This document shows, in pieces, positions 10,972 through 22,898 of a stretch of DNA of 64,000 nucleotides. The notes below the pieces were generated by a model. The model worked only from the letters and a program-made list of their open reading frames with translations, was not told the DNA's origin and did not search any database. The DNA is taken from positions 3,595,001-3,659,000 of the forward strand of contig OZ004584.1 of NCBI GenBank assembly GCA_963924555.1, given 5' to 3'. The position numbers and the translations under genes are program-made. How positions within the stretch are numbered: position 1 is the first letter of the stretch; the number at the start of each line of letters is the position of its first letter. This DNA comes from Crambe crambe. Taxonomy: Eukaryota > Porifera > Demospongiae > Poecilosclerida > Crambeidae.

Positions 10972-13640
10972 ATGCATCCTGCTAAAGAATTCTATTTAAC
11001 TAGTTTGAGAAGGTTATTTCCTCCGGTGAGATTTGCGTTTGCTTATGGATCCGCTGTCTTCGTTCAACATGGCAGAGCAAAGGTCAGTGCCGTGGTACAT
11101 GGTATCGACAAGCCTAAGCGTTTCCCCCACCAACCCCACCAAAATAATAATAATGCATGCACTTTATAGCCAGTTTCTTAGTAGAAAGCCACTATCAAAT
11201 CAAACTTTACTCTTATTTCCAGGGAGAGATGCTTGATATGATATTTGCTGTTGATGAACCTGTTAATTGGCATCATGAAAACTTGAAAATGAATTGGAGT
11301 CATTATTCGGCTCTTAAATACTTGGGCCCCAAATGGATAACAAGAGTTCAGGAATGTACTGCTGGAGTGTATTATAATCCATTAGTCAGCATAAATACTC
11401 AAGTAAGATAATTATAAAGCAGGTATGTTCTGGCTTCCTTTACCCACACCCACTCATGTTAAATCATGACATGATCATTGCAAAAAAGTAGGTTTTGTAT
11501 TATTCAAAGTTTTGTAGGCTGGTGCTATACCTTCTGCTACATTGACTACAGAGCTGCTGTTTCTGAAAGTGTCGGTTTAGATCAAGGGTGGGTGTGGCAT
11601 TTGCAAAATTATTGGTCCAGTAGCTGCCGGCCTGCCAGACCTGCTGCTATGCCCCTGTAAAGGGTCCCACTGTGATTAGTGTGTGTATCACTCGTCCTGC
11701 ATCATGTCTCAACTGAGGTATTTGGTTGGAGGGGATAAAGATGCTGTAGGAAGACACCCAACTGTGTGCACAAGGAGGGGGATATGCTCCCTCCCGTGTA
11801 CAGCAAGAGAAATCTAGAGGACCCTTTATCACAAAACTAGCTAGACATAACTATTGTGGTGCATATCCTGGGCAAAATAATTATGAGCCAATGCTCCTGA
11901 TCCTATGAAAGTGCTCAAAATTGATTATGGCCAGAATCACCTCCTAAAAGTCTTGTAAAGTGGGTGAATAAGGTAGCAGCAACAGTGGCATAAAAAGATA
12001 AGTGATTTTCAGTCTGCTATGGCTTTGAAATGAAACATTAAGAAATAAATCATGTATCCCAAATGCCCCATTTGCAACAATGTATGAAATGTGACATGAT
12101 TATAAACATTATACAGAGATAGTTCTCTTACATGTATCAGCACTAGGAAAGTGAATATCTCGGGATGTGCTTTAGCAGAACTTGTACACTGACCTTTGAC
12201 CTTTGTTGTTTTTTATTAAAAGTTTTTGTTTGTTTTCTTGGTTTGATTTTGTGTTGTTGTTTTTTGTTTACATGTTTCTCTTTGTTTCCCTTTTGGTTTC
12301 ATCTTTTCATAATCAGAATTCAGATTTAAAAATTTAGAAACAAACTTTTGACCCCACAAATAAAACAATGTCTACAGCTTGTATTTTGTCATAGAGGCAC
12401 TAGGCTTATCGTAGGTGCTTGGCTTTCTAAGTGTACATTCTTACAGCCTCCTGTGTCACTTTATCCTGACAGCAGCATCTTAGCGAGAAGTTTGAAGTAC
12501 AAGCAACTGCTTTGCTTGCCAATTGAATATGTTACACAAACATCTAGACCACTTTTTTCTCAGGGAGAAAAAAGCAGTCTGGGAACGAGACAAAACATAC
12601 CCTAGTTATTATTATATGCATAATTATAACACACTATGTACGTATGGCACGATGGTTGGAATCTAGTATCTTGCTAACTATGGCTTTTGTGCAGTTGGTG
12701 AAATATGGTGTAATCTCAATGAAGGACCTATACAAAGACTTGATCACATGGAAGTGGTTCTATATTAGTGGACGGCTGCATAAACCAGTAATGCTAGGAA
12801 TACTACCATAAACTTGATAGTTGATGTGGCATTACGTTTTTCCCAAACAGGTCTTATTTTTGACTAGTAACAAGGAAGAGAAGCTCTCAAAAGCGCTCAA
12901 TTCAAATCTTAAAAGTGCTGCACTGTGTGGACTACTTCTCCTTCCTGAAAGTGAATTTAGTGAAGAAGCTTTATACCAAAGCATTGCTGGTTTATCCTAT
13001 GAAGGTAGGCAGTCAGTATATGATTCATATATGATTACTAATAATTATTCCCTATCTTGTAAAGGCGATTTTCGTATGCATGTTGGTGAAGATAAGAATA
13101 AAGTTTTCAATATAGTCAAGCCAAATTTAGCAGCTTTCAAGTCACTATATGAACCTCATTTAAAGGACTTGGTAGTCTTCTCTGATACTGGAGTAGTCAA
13201 AAAGGTATTGTTAGTGTACCTCAGGGCAGGTCTGTATGAATACCATTTCATTGTTTCGTAGGCACCACATAACATACTAATACAATCTCACAGAAATCAA
13301 CTGCCTAATTTGGTTACAATGAGCTTGAAATGCAATGTTCCCATTAAAAGTGGTAAGTCAAAGTACCTGGTTTCCTAGTTTGCTCATTGTGACTTGTCGA
13401 TTAAAGATTAGTTTACAGGTAATGATTCTTCAATGTCCCTGTTGTATATTTTGTACTCTAGTACTCTCTAGAACTGTGCGTAAGAGTAGCATTCAGCAAA
13501 GCGCCAAAGGAATACTCTCTTCAGGTATTATCTATTCTAAAACAGGAAGTTATTTTTAACAGGATACCTTTCTAGGTCTAATCAAGAGTTTTAAGTACAG
13601 TCATGAAAAAATCAAGAAAAAATTAGCCAGTAGAAGTTAA
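10972..13640 (+). CDS. TAMM41: TAMM41, mitochondrial CDP-DAG synthase
   Basis: Eight exons: 10972-11082, 11223-11402, 12695-12787, 12851-13004, 13065-13204, 13262-13352, 13462-13524, 13576-13640. All junctions are GT-AG and the phases close to give 298 residues, close to the usual family length of just over 300. The enzyme makes CDP-diacylglycerol from phosphatidate and CTP on the matrix side of the inner mitochondrial membrane, the first step to cardiolipin. Visible features are the nucleotidyltransferase signature AYGSAVF (residues 24-30), followed by [10 protein letters not shown] (41-50) with acidic residues, then [17 protein letters not shown]-like [28 protein letters not shown] (about 180-193) and a C-terminus with SIQQSAKGI and KSFKYS. 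The start is the first ATG, with the GS motif only 25 residues in. The third intron (11403-12694) is the longest and looks repeat-derived. An alternative acceptor at 13418 would introduce an early stop, so 13462 was chosen. Confidence 0.92.
11403..12694. other. Long TAMM41 intron, no gene seen
   Basis: No recognisable coding sequence or clear transposon ends. A TTTTG-rich low-complexity stretch lies near 12210-12290. Confidence 0.5.
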
Positions 13641-13723
13641 CAAAAGAATTTTTTTGTATAAAAAATACTTAACCTCTATCATTGTCACTGTCACTATGTC
13701 ATTAATGTATTCACCTATTATTT

Positions 13724-16700
13724 TTAGTTATCCTGACTTTTAGGTAAGTAAAGTTCCTTCAATGCTCTGAGTTCTCCAATTAAAGCCTGGTTTTGACTTT
13801 CCAACACAGCCACACGACTTTCCAAACAGCGAACATATTCTTTTTTCTTTCTCCTACATTCTCTTGCAGCTTCTCTGTACCAACAATAGAATGATGCAGT
13901 AATGCCTTCCATTATAGTGCAATATTACCTATTTTTCATGAGACGAACTTCTCTCTTTCTATTACCATCATCCATCAAGCTTGAAGAGCCAGGCTGTCCT
14001 ACTTTTACACCTGTTGCCACTAATAACCACATAACAATAATTACTCTTCTTCGATAAAATAACCTATAGACACTAAAAAACACATCCAGAATGTGATGTA
14101 TTCTATGCAGTGGAACACTACAGCTTACTATTACTGGCTGTTGAATTGGCACTTAGAGTGGCTGCTACATTTGCGTTGATCAGGGCAGAGGAGATGAGGC
14201 TCGCTGGAAGATTATTTTGTGATGCAAGTGATTGAACAACCCCCGAAGAAGCATTCATAGATTGGAGGAGAGCAGACTGGAGTTGTATCTGTATAAAATG
14301 AGTTTGTTTTTTAAACAAATAAATAAATAGATAAATAACGATTATTATTATCCATTTACCTGTTGTTGAGCTGGTAGCATAACTGAAAGTTGCGATGAAA
14401 TTTGATCACCACCAGAAGCATTTGAACCTTGAAGTAGTCCCGGTAAAAGTGAGGTATTAGTTAGTCCACCACTAGAAGCCACCTGCTGAAGAGCAGCTTG
14501 AAGTTGCTGGGCCTGCAAGACAGCAGCTGAGGACATTAGGTCAGAACTTGAAGTCTTTTGCAATGTTGGATCTGCTGCTGACAAGTCGTCTAGTATTTTT
14601 CTACAGTTTAAGAAATGATCCAGCTAACTATTATGGTTACAATTCTGCCTATAGAGGGAGGGACTCTGCTCTTGTAGAATCGTAGTAGAAGGTACTAATC
14701 TTGTGGGAACTCTACAGATATGGCAATGTAAAAGAGATTATCTAGGGGTGGGAAGTCATCTCTAACTTTTGGTCAAAGCTAGTACTAGATTAAAAAGTTA
14801 AAACTACTTGTGCATTTTTATCTACATCTATCTAAGAGAACAATTGTTAACGTTCATAGTATCGTGTGTGGTGCAAGAGTTGGAGGATGTGATGATAGAA
14901 AAAGAAACAATTTTCATGATGTACTTCTGTTGGAGGTGTTTTGAACATTATGGAGAATGAATAGTAAAAGAGAGAGGGGAAAAAATGATCCAATAAATCC
15001 TAGGGAGGTCCCTGGGTTAGTAATTTAAAGCCCTTGCTTTCTTGTGCCAGGCTGGGAAGGGAAAAGAGAGTCTGGTTGCCACACTCTGCACATGTACTGT
15101 TTTGTTTTTATTTTGGACAATTTTGTGGAATCTGGATACTCACCTGTAAATGTCTATAACATTAAACATCATAGGTGAAACTATACATAGCTCAAAAAAT
15201 GTCTACTGGACTTATGCCATGATATTTTGTGTTTGTGTATATACGTCATCAGTATAGCACGTGGTACTATACCTTGAAAACCAGCGCATCTGCAAACAGT
15301 GGCAAACAAGCTCTTTTTTCCCTTCCCCATTCCAGAGAGCCAGGTGCTTTCTGCGATATATGAATGATGCTTACTTAAAAGATGGTCTTCTTGCTAGCTG
15401 ATCACTGGAAAAGGTGTCCAACATGGAGGGCTCTTCATCATCATCACCATCTATTAGTGAATCCTTCTTTTCACTGTCTCCTTGATTGTCACTGTTAATA
15501 TCTACAGAAGAATTAAGTGCATGCATTTTTTAACTCCAACCATTACCCTTGATTAGAAATTTATCTTCCCACCCTCCACAGAGTAGTCAATAGACTCTTG
15601 AAACTACATTAGGGACAACACAGTATGCTCCATCGGTACCTGATAATATTTGATTTACACTAGAGCGGGAAATTAAACAAGTAAAGGATTTATTCTAAAA
15701 TAAGAGAGGCCAAAAAAAAGTTGAGCAACAAGAGAGTGAACTTCACCTCTTACCCATCCATGATTTGCTTTCATTTGTATCTTCTTACACTTGTACATGT
15801 ACGTACGAAAGTTATTTACAACAAAATGTTGTAATTAGTATTAAAACTTATTTCAAGCTAACAACACGAACATTTATTACACAAATTTTTTTTTTTAATG
15901 AAATATTAGCAAATTACGATAAAAGTGAGAGTAAATTTAATAGCTGTCTATGTCTGACTCCACCACCACCGGACCTACTATGCAGCCTTTGGAAGAGTGG
16001 GCAACTGAAATGCATTGAATGGCTGATATTAATAGTGCAATCAAAGATTATCTGGGTGTATTGTTGATCCCAATTGATGGAGAGTTTAGAGGCAAATGTT
16101 TTGTAGAAGTTTGTCTTCTCTTGCGGCAGACAACACGAGGGGTGAAAGAGGCATGATCGATTTCCTGTACATGCTGTTCATAAGCTCTTTTCTCACATTT
16201 CAGATAGCACTCTTGCTTTTGTAGTGTGATGTTCCTGTGTGTGGGTTTAATCTTGTAGCTACTCGGGTTCAACTTGCAAAACCCCATGGTAGCATATCTT
16301 ATTATGGCGTATCATGAGAACCCCCTTTGTGGACAGGACAAACCGTGCTCTACTGTGTATATGGATCCACAAACACAGCTGTATGAATGGGGTCCAGCCG
16401 TATCTCAACGCCAATGCATGAACAAAGGGTTTCTGTAGAGAAAACTCATGTACTTCTAGTGGCACTTTATCATTTGAAGTCAGGAGGGAAGGACCCAGGT
16501 TGTTCATCAGGCCGTTAGCTTCCTCTAACACTTGCTCTCTTCTCCTCTGCCTTACTTCAGCTTTTGATCCCTATGTACCACCTTTATTTGATGTAATGAT
16601 TAGAGGTGAAAATATGGTTGGAGAGTGAGTACAGATAGAGTAGTTGGGTAATATGGGTGTGGTTATTGAAATTAGGAGCTACATGTTTATTAATAAGGCT

Positions 16701-18623
16701 GAGGTGGGAACTGCTTATGAAGTGACAGCTGAAGCAAATTAGAGGGTGAATTGCTGCCGTGAAAAACATGCATGCTCCAGAGGGGGCTGTTGTGATGATA
16801 TTGGTGTAATATTATCATCGGCAGAGTTCTTGCTTGTACATGGAGGATTTAGCTAGCTATGGTAAGCTGTATGTTAGGAGCTGCAGTCGGCTTTTTATTT
16901 TAGTGGCTAATAGTTTGTATTTAGTTTAGTGGACACCCTGACTGTAAGTAGAAGTACCATCAAATCAGGAAGAAAGGATATCAAATGTGATATTGAAGCT
17001 GTATTTGAAAAGAAAATCAAACCTTGCAATAGACGAGTCTCTTGTTTATAGTTGTTGTTTTTTTGTCCCATTATTTAAAAGCTCCAGAACCAGAAGATAA
17101 ACAACAAACTAACTAATAAACAAGAAAAGGAGATTGCTTCAACATTGCAGTTGATCCATCACTTTTATACCTATGGCTGAAAATGATATCAGGAAGAGAA
17201 AGTGAAGTTGTTATGGACTTAGTTTTCATAAGAACTAAACGATGGATGTTAATTCTGATACACTTATAATTATATATGCATCATGGCCAGCACAATAGTA
17301 TATATGTATTTAGCTGTCCTAAATAAAACAAGTTCAAAAAAAATAATTCATGAACAAGATAAGAGAGCCTACCCCTCCTGATCACACCCATATTACCCAA
17401 GTCACTACTCTGTTCCTACTTCATTCCCCATAAGAGTGCTCAGTGCATGTATCTAGCCAGAGATACTAATTACTTTGTAACTAATAGGCAACTGGCTAGT
17501 GCGATCTTCCCTGATATCATATCCTCATTACATATAATCGTAAAATTAAAGTTTGTCCCAAACAAGTTTACAACTGTATTAGTATAATTTTTTAATGATG
17601 TCATGCACGTAGATTTGCCAGTCAGACATGAAGTTAAGATAGGATAGGGCATACTTCTATATAGCCTGCAAAAACGTCTGTCTTGTTGTAGGTTGAAAGT
17701 TAGCAGGTTGGAAAATGACATGCTATTTTCAACTGGTCGAGTTAAAAGGTAAAGGATTATAGCTAGTGCAGTCATTTCTGAGTGAAAGAAATGCTAAGTA
17801 TTTGTCCAATGGGGCAATCTGTGCCATCTCTACTAGAAGAGCACTATCGTATTCTCTGATCCATTGTACTCTCTGATATCAAACTTCCACTCAACATAGC
17901 CAGAATAATATTATTCTCTTTAATGTGTGAATATTATTCTCACTCTGAGACTTCTGACACATCCAATGGAGCAGCCACAGGTAAGAAGGCGTTATGTGCT
18001 ATAATTTTAGATCTACATCTTGGTGGAAGGCTGTACATAATGAGGGACCAGCTGGGAAAAACACAGTGCCTAGGTCATAATAAGAAGTGGTCCTACACTT
18101 AATTAAGCAGAGCCACAGCATGCAGTAACTGTGGTACTTGTGTATTGACTTGAGCATGTAGCATAGTTATATGCATAGCCATACACTTTGCAAACTTGTG
18201 ATAGCTTGGCTCCTACGCTGCATGCATGCATTGGGGCATCTGAAGTGTATGGGTTATGTGCATAACACATGGGCATCATGCACACATCTCATAATGTAGG
18301 TTATATAGTGCACACATGGGCATCATGCACGCATCTTGTAATGTATGCATAGTGCACACATGCTCAATTTTCAGTGTGCTTATGCAAGGGAGTACTGAGA
18401 TGGGAAGAATAAGGCTCTAAAGTGCAGAAACATGTACATTATATCTCTACTTGGTATGTAATTTGAAGATTTATAATAATTATGTAATGTCTAAAGTATA
18501 CTACAGACACTTACTAGGGGACTCTTCAGCACTTCCAGTAACTTGTTCCATCCTTTGTCCAGATGCAATGATCTCTGTAGATGGGACACCATTTGAAGTT
18601 GAAACTGGAACTGGGTGATCCAT
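13724..18623 (-). CDS. CREB1: CREB/CREM/ATF1-type bZIP transcription factor
   Basis: Six exons on the minus strand: 18515-18623, 15375-15501, 14360-14600, 14129-14288, 13929-14010, 13724-13874. Phases close to give 289 residues. The protein binds CRE sites (TGACGTCA) as a dimer and activates transcription when phosphorylated. The kinase-inducible domain is spread over exons 2 and 3: an acidic stretch, then LARRPSF (Ser77 in the PKA site RRPS) followed by KKILDDLS, which corresponds to the CBP-binding helix. Exons 3 and 4 encode a Gln/Ser/Ala-rich activation region. The bZIP fills the C-terminus: basic region KREVRLMKNREAARECRRKK (231-250), then leucines at 257, 264, 271 and 278. One gene here appears to stand for the vertebrate CREB1/CREM/ATF1 group, so the symbol is the group name rather than an orthology claim. 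Its stop is 83 bp from the TAMM41 stop on the other strand. Intron 1 is 3.0 kb and holds a retrotransposon remnant. Confidence 0.93.
15045..15345. repeat. Possible TIR repeat in CREB intron 2 region
   Basis: The left side reads CTGGGAAGGGAAAAGAGAG with TGGTTGCCA shortly after. The right side has TGGCAAACAAGCTC, TTTTTTCCCTTCCCC and CCAGAGAG, an imperfect complement. It lies in the 774-bp intron 14601-15374 of the CREB-type gene. The ends and age are uncertain. Confidence 0.35.
16048..16560 (-). pseudogene. Fragment of RLE-type retrotransposon nuclease region
   Basis: Two overlapping minus-strand reading frames match the second ORF of the complete-looking element at 56.8-60.0 kb. The first (16531-16259) carries ALALRYGWTPF and IRHNKI, matching ALCLRYGWQPS and IRHNEI there. 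The second (16287-16048) carries KRAYEQHVQEIDHASFTPRV, matching KRAYQQRIREIEHSSFSPLV. The central part that holds the endonuclease acids is missing between them. It lies in intron 1 of the CREB-type gene, same strand. It is a dead, internally deleted copy. Confidence 0.75.
16561..18514. other. Rest of CREB intron 1, repeats only
   Basis: No coding sequence recognised. Two near-identical units containing CATGGGCATCATGCAC occur about 58 bp apart at 18257-18365. A possible relic of the palindromic GAAGTAGG family lies near 17390-17430. Nothing suggests an alternative CREB exon. Confidence 0.5.
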
Positions 18624-18651
18624 TCTACACCTTAAGACATAAATTATATTC

Positions 18652-19096
18652 TACCGTAATCGTATAAATTTTCGATGGGGTTTTATTTTCGTTTTTTTCG
18701 TAGTCGATCAGAATCCTCGAAAATAATAAACGAAGTCTTAGTACTATGACGTCATATATGACGACGATGCGCATGCGTGTGTGATATCGATAGCAGCTGG
18801 AAAACAGATAGTCGAGAGTATCATGCTTCATTACCGCCGTTACCTGTCTCTCTCGCTTCTACAACGAAGCGTCTCGCCTTCCATAGCAGTCTAGATTTTA
18901 GTTTGGCCGTCGCCAGCCCAGCTTTTCTTGCATGTCACTCGGCCCCAGCAGCAGGCAATGATATAGCTATTAATATACGCGCATGTGCTTGCTACGTACG
19001 TACGTACGAAAATTAGACCTGCGGAAATTTTTTATTACAGGAACAATCCGGAAATCACGAAATTTTAAACCTCCGAAAATTTATACCATTACGGTA
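18652..19096. mobile_element. MITE with TACCGTAAT termini at CREB 5' end
   Basis: Left end 18652-18678 and right end 19070-19096 are 27-bp inverted repeats with 3 mismatches (core GTATAAATTTTCG), bounded by TA, as expected for a Tc1/mariner-type TA target. It starts 29 bp upstream of the CREB start codon, so it covers the presumed 5' UTR and promoter. A related element with the same type of ends is at 45492-46195 and a lone end is near 49690. Confidence 0.75.
18747..18777 (-). promoter_or_regulatory. CRE and NRF1-like sites upstream of CREB
   Basis: A perfect palindromic CRE (TGACGTCA, 18747-18754), a second half-site TGACG at 18759-18763 and the NRF1-type palindrome TGCGCATGCG (18768-18777) lie about 124-155 bp upstream of the CREB ATG. 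CRE-mediated autoregulation is established for vertebrate CREB and CREM promoters; its operation here is inferred. The sites sit inside the MITE-like element. Confidence 0.65.
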
Positions 19097-20173
19097 TTTT
19101 CATTTGAGATATTTCAGACTGCACCCCCCCTTCTCTTCAAATATTCTAAAATTTTACAACTTTGACACGCAGTACTTTCTAATCCCAGTTTCAAACTGCA
19201 CAGTGTCTAATAGTATCACACTAGACTTTTCTAGGTCAGTTTCTGTCCTTTATCTGTCCTTTATGGAGCAAAAGGAGAAGCTGAATTTTTGACTGAATGA
19301 GTTGTCCGTGAAATGTTATTCCACTTCGACTAGTTGCAAGGTTTATAGATACTAAGTTTGTAGCTTCATAGAATACTGCTAGTGCACACACACTTTTTAG
19401 CTAGCTATACAGCTTTATTAGTGCTATTGCTTCACCATGATTATCGACATGCATGCTTAGTGAGTACATAAGGGTTATCATTTATATTACTTGGCTGACT
19501 GATACCTGTATCTACATATGGTACTTCAGCACACACCAGCAAATTACACCAATTCAGAATGTGTGGCAATTTGAGCATTCACCAAGATGTAGCAATATTT
19601 TTTTGCTAACGATTTGTCAGTTTCAATGGCTATGAAAATGTCTAACCAGTGTTTAATATTAAAATTTCAAATTGCAAAAGCAGCTAATAAAGTAGCAAGC
19701 TTTATATAAAGTGAAATGTCACTAGAGAAACAGGATTCCCATTTCTTTTTTGGGGATTTTCCCCCTTTATGACAGTTCGTGATGTCACAGCATGTAACTA
19801 CGTGTATGAGCATGTGCTATAAGATACCAAGAAAGCTATTGCAATGAAATTCTCTTAGTGGCTCTGCACTAACTAACAGAGAGAATTGCTTGCTGCTGCT
19901 CCTTGTTCAGTACTAGGTGGGGTTGTCCCAGATGAGATAGGGTGTAAAACAAACACACCATCTGTGAAGGACTGGTACACGAAATGAACTAGAGCAAGCT
20001 GTCTGCTGCAATGCTGATTCAGCAGTACTGTGTCATGTGTCATGTAAGATTACCGAGAGATTTTTTTGGCATGTGCAAACAGGCTCTTTTGTCCACCTCC
20101 GCAAAATTTTAGAGCCTGCAGATGAGGCTACCTGCTGAACTATCTGTGCTTTCTTAGCAGTGGTATTAACTTA
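19097..20173. other. No gene recognised
   Basis: AT-rich sequence with only short open frames. I see no transposon ends or conserved coding motifs. Confidence 0.5.
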
Positions 20174-20449
20174 TCAGTGGTGGATCTAGAATTTTATAGA
20201 GGGGTTTTCTAAGATCTGCGCATGTGTGTGGGAAAATTTTTCGTTGACCACGCCCACTTTTAAAAACCCTGCATGCCTGATTGATAGCTAATGCACATGG
20301 TTATGCGCCGTATTTTGACCCCACATGCAACTAACAACTCGTTATTTATACCGCTAGCTCTTCTTGGGCCTGTTATAACTCTATAATTGTCTGTTCAAAG
20401 GGGGTTTCAGTGGAAACCTAGAAACCCCTCTAAATCCACCACTGCTTAT
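20174..20449. mobile_element. Small hAT-like MITE
   Basis: Ends CAGTGGTGGATCTAG on the left and the complement TAAATCCACCACTG on the right, with GAGGGGTTT / AAACCCCTC just inside. The flanks share CTTAT(CA), a short possible target duplication. Terminal CAG-type ends suggest hAT, but the duplication length is not clean. Confidence 0.6.
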
Positions 20450-20511
20450 CACGGATGTTTCAATCAGAATACTCTATATTAGACCCATGTCATGTGACCA
20501 GACTTATGACA

Positions 20512-20608
20512 ACCCTAGCTAACTTTGGATGATGTGATAGTGCAATCAGTTACACGGCACTATCGCATCATTCTTGTGTGCATATTAAAAGACTCAAAGT
20601 TAGCTAGG
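20512..20608. repeat. Hairpin repeat of about 95 bp
   Basis: AGCTAACTTTG at the left pairs with CAAAGTTAGCT at the right, and GATGATGTGATAGTGC pairs imperfectly with GCACTATCGCATCAT inside. It looks like a tiny foldback MITE. Confidence 0.6.
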
Positions 20609-21514
20609 CATATTATAACTATTACTAATTATCCAAGTTTGTAGCTAGCTAGCTGGCATATTAATTTATTGAGGGCTACCCATTATGATAGCCAACAGAC
20701 TTCTGGATAACCTACTTGGACATATACCTGAAACTTCAAAGAGAGGGGACTAGAGGTTAGGGCCTAGCTCTTTGGGGCCCCCCCGGTCCCAATATCCCTA
20801 TACTAGCTTGCTTGCCTTGCTTTTTTATTAAGTGTATGCACTTATAATTATAGGAATTGCCTTTGAGGTATGACGGACATACAAAATAATAAAAGCAGCT
20901 AAGTGACCAACCACAACCAAGTTCATATTAGTCTCACAAGCCAGCCCTTTTTTGTCTGTGGAATGCACAAAATTAAAAGAATTGATGGTAATAATGTTGA
21001 TGTTTTATGGAATAATTATAATTGGGTGAATGACCTATTTTGACACGACACAATCTGACTGGAGCACCAAGATCCTGGTGCTGACACCAAACTTGTGTGG
21101 AGTGTTGACCAGACCCTTTCCCTCCCTGCAGGGGTCAAAGGTAAGAGAACTGGCTGGTGAGACTACCTGTGTATAGCATGGGGAAACTATAGTAGTTCAT
21201 TGAAACAAATTTATGCTACTCCCAAATCATGCTAAAAGTAATTCTAGGTGCCAGACTCAGTGTATTAAATACAAGAAGTTTTAGATCTGTCAGAGAAAAA
21301 CTGCTCACTACTATTTCAAAACCCCTTAAAGGACCACCCCCAAGGCTAGATAGACAGATAGCGTGCAATCTATAAGGTAGCTAAACTCTCACTATGATCA
21401 TATAAAACCGGCGACGTCAAATGTCGTCCACTTGTGTCAGAAAAGATGTTCGTCACGATATGGCGTCACTCCTAGATTGATCGTCCCGCTAGCTTACGTA
21501 ATTCCTTAATTTGG

Positions 21515-21606
21515 GCTCATTCGCGCGCGCCCAGGTCAACCCGACGCGCCCCCGCGCGCGGAGCGCTGAGCGGGGGGCCCAGGCGGGGGGGGGGGGGGGG
21601 CCGGGC
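21515..21606. other. Extreme GC-rich patch with long G run
   Basis: A block of CG-rich sequence (GCGCGCGCCC, CCCCGCGCGCGG) ends in a G run of about 17 near 21585-21601. It is sharply different from the AT-rich surroundings and has no reading frame of note. It could be a low-quality or chimeric assembly patch, or a small unmethylated island. Confidence 0.5.
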
Positions 21607-21639
21607 TACTAGTTTGCAAGTGAGGTACTAGGTGCAATA

Positions 21640-22665
21640 TTAAAGTGATGGCAGTCAGCAAGAAATGTTCCAGTGTGAAATTCCCAAGGATCAGGAGATA
21701 CAGTTATGACTCGCCTGAAAAGTACGATTGGGGGAGGGGGGTAGACTATGGGCAAAGGGCTAGGCTATGGCTAAGTAAGAATTGAGGTACTCTATTATTT
21801 ATATATAAACTTCCTACAGGTACTCTAGCTACAACATAAAACAACTACAAGTATAAAGTTGGGGTAGAATTTCTGCTAAGCTACAGCCAATTGGAATGCA
21901 ATAAAGAGTGCTAAACAAGCATAGTTTTTGTACAAGAAAAGTTATACAGTAGTTTGCAGAATAGTCGTCAAGCAGAAGGCAGAGATGGGCAGCAGCTCTG
22001 GAGTAGCTAACAATAGGGCTATGAAAACATTTTATTGTCCCCCAGCCACAAATACTTCAAGGCCACCACCTATCCCTGCCTGATGCATGACAATTGTTCT
22101 GCAAACTACTGTATGGTTGAGGGAGATTTTGTTTATTGACATAATATACCACTAGTCATTGTTCAGAACAATAGCTAGTGGCCTCTTACGTAAACAAGCA
22201 AAGTTTTCTCCCTCAACCAACCTGCAATCCTCTGTAAAGGAATGTAGCAACTAAAATCACTTTATACATACTATGGCTTCTTACACTATTAATGAGCATG
22301 GCATGCCATCTCCAGCCCTGCACAAAAACTAAAAAATTACAGAAATAGACCTACTACAGCTGTAAGTCATTCACTCTCTATGTAGGGTTAGTCTAGAATG
22401 AGCGTGGCTTCCCTCATAGATCAATGACTTTCTGTATCTCTTCTATTCTTGCTACAAGCTCAACTAAACTGCTTACATTAACCCTACATGGCTTTTATTT
22501 AGCATAATTTTTTTCCTTCATCTTAATTATTGTTATCTTGCCTTTCACTCTCTTTTCTGCAAGATTTTTCTGTTTGCCAGGTGCCTATGCAGAATGTTCA
22601 ATAGATTATACACACACATTCCTGTTTCCAATTCCGTGTACCATACTACATAGTATTTATGATGA
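21640..22665. repeat. Right part of a CATAGATA-family element
   Basis: The right end (about 22620-22662, CCTGTTTCCAATTCCGTGTA) is the complement of the family terminus. The interior shares blocks with the element at 48275-49374: ATTTCTGCTAA...CAGCCAATTGG near 21870, GCATGCCATCTCCAGCCCTG near 22303 and GTTTGCCAGG near 22575. No matching left terminus was found; it may be cut by the GC-rich patch. A palindrome at 22112-22222 (TGGTTGAGGGAGA paired with its complement) is a nested insertion. Confidence 0.55.
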
Positions 22666-22898
22666 GGCTTAGAAGTACCAAATTTCTACATGAAACTGTC
22701 ACAGGGGGAGGTCACTCCCATACACTCTATACATACATTTGCGACCAGGGTCAAAGTGAGGTCAAGGATTCAAGATAGATTTAGTTCCGGTCAGATGGTC
22801 AACATCTCTTTGCAGTTTCAGTCAAAGTGTCAAGACATGACTCTGGCAAAAATATTCCCAATGTTGTTACTGAACAATAATGAAAACCACTGAAGTGC

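Noticed and set aside
13419-13524. Extended TAMM41 exon from an acceptor at 13418
   Set aside because: This frame meets an in-frame stop at about 13470 before the conserved C-terminal segment. The acceptor at 13461 keeps phase and restores the family-like sequence.
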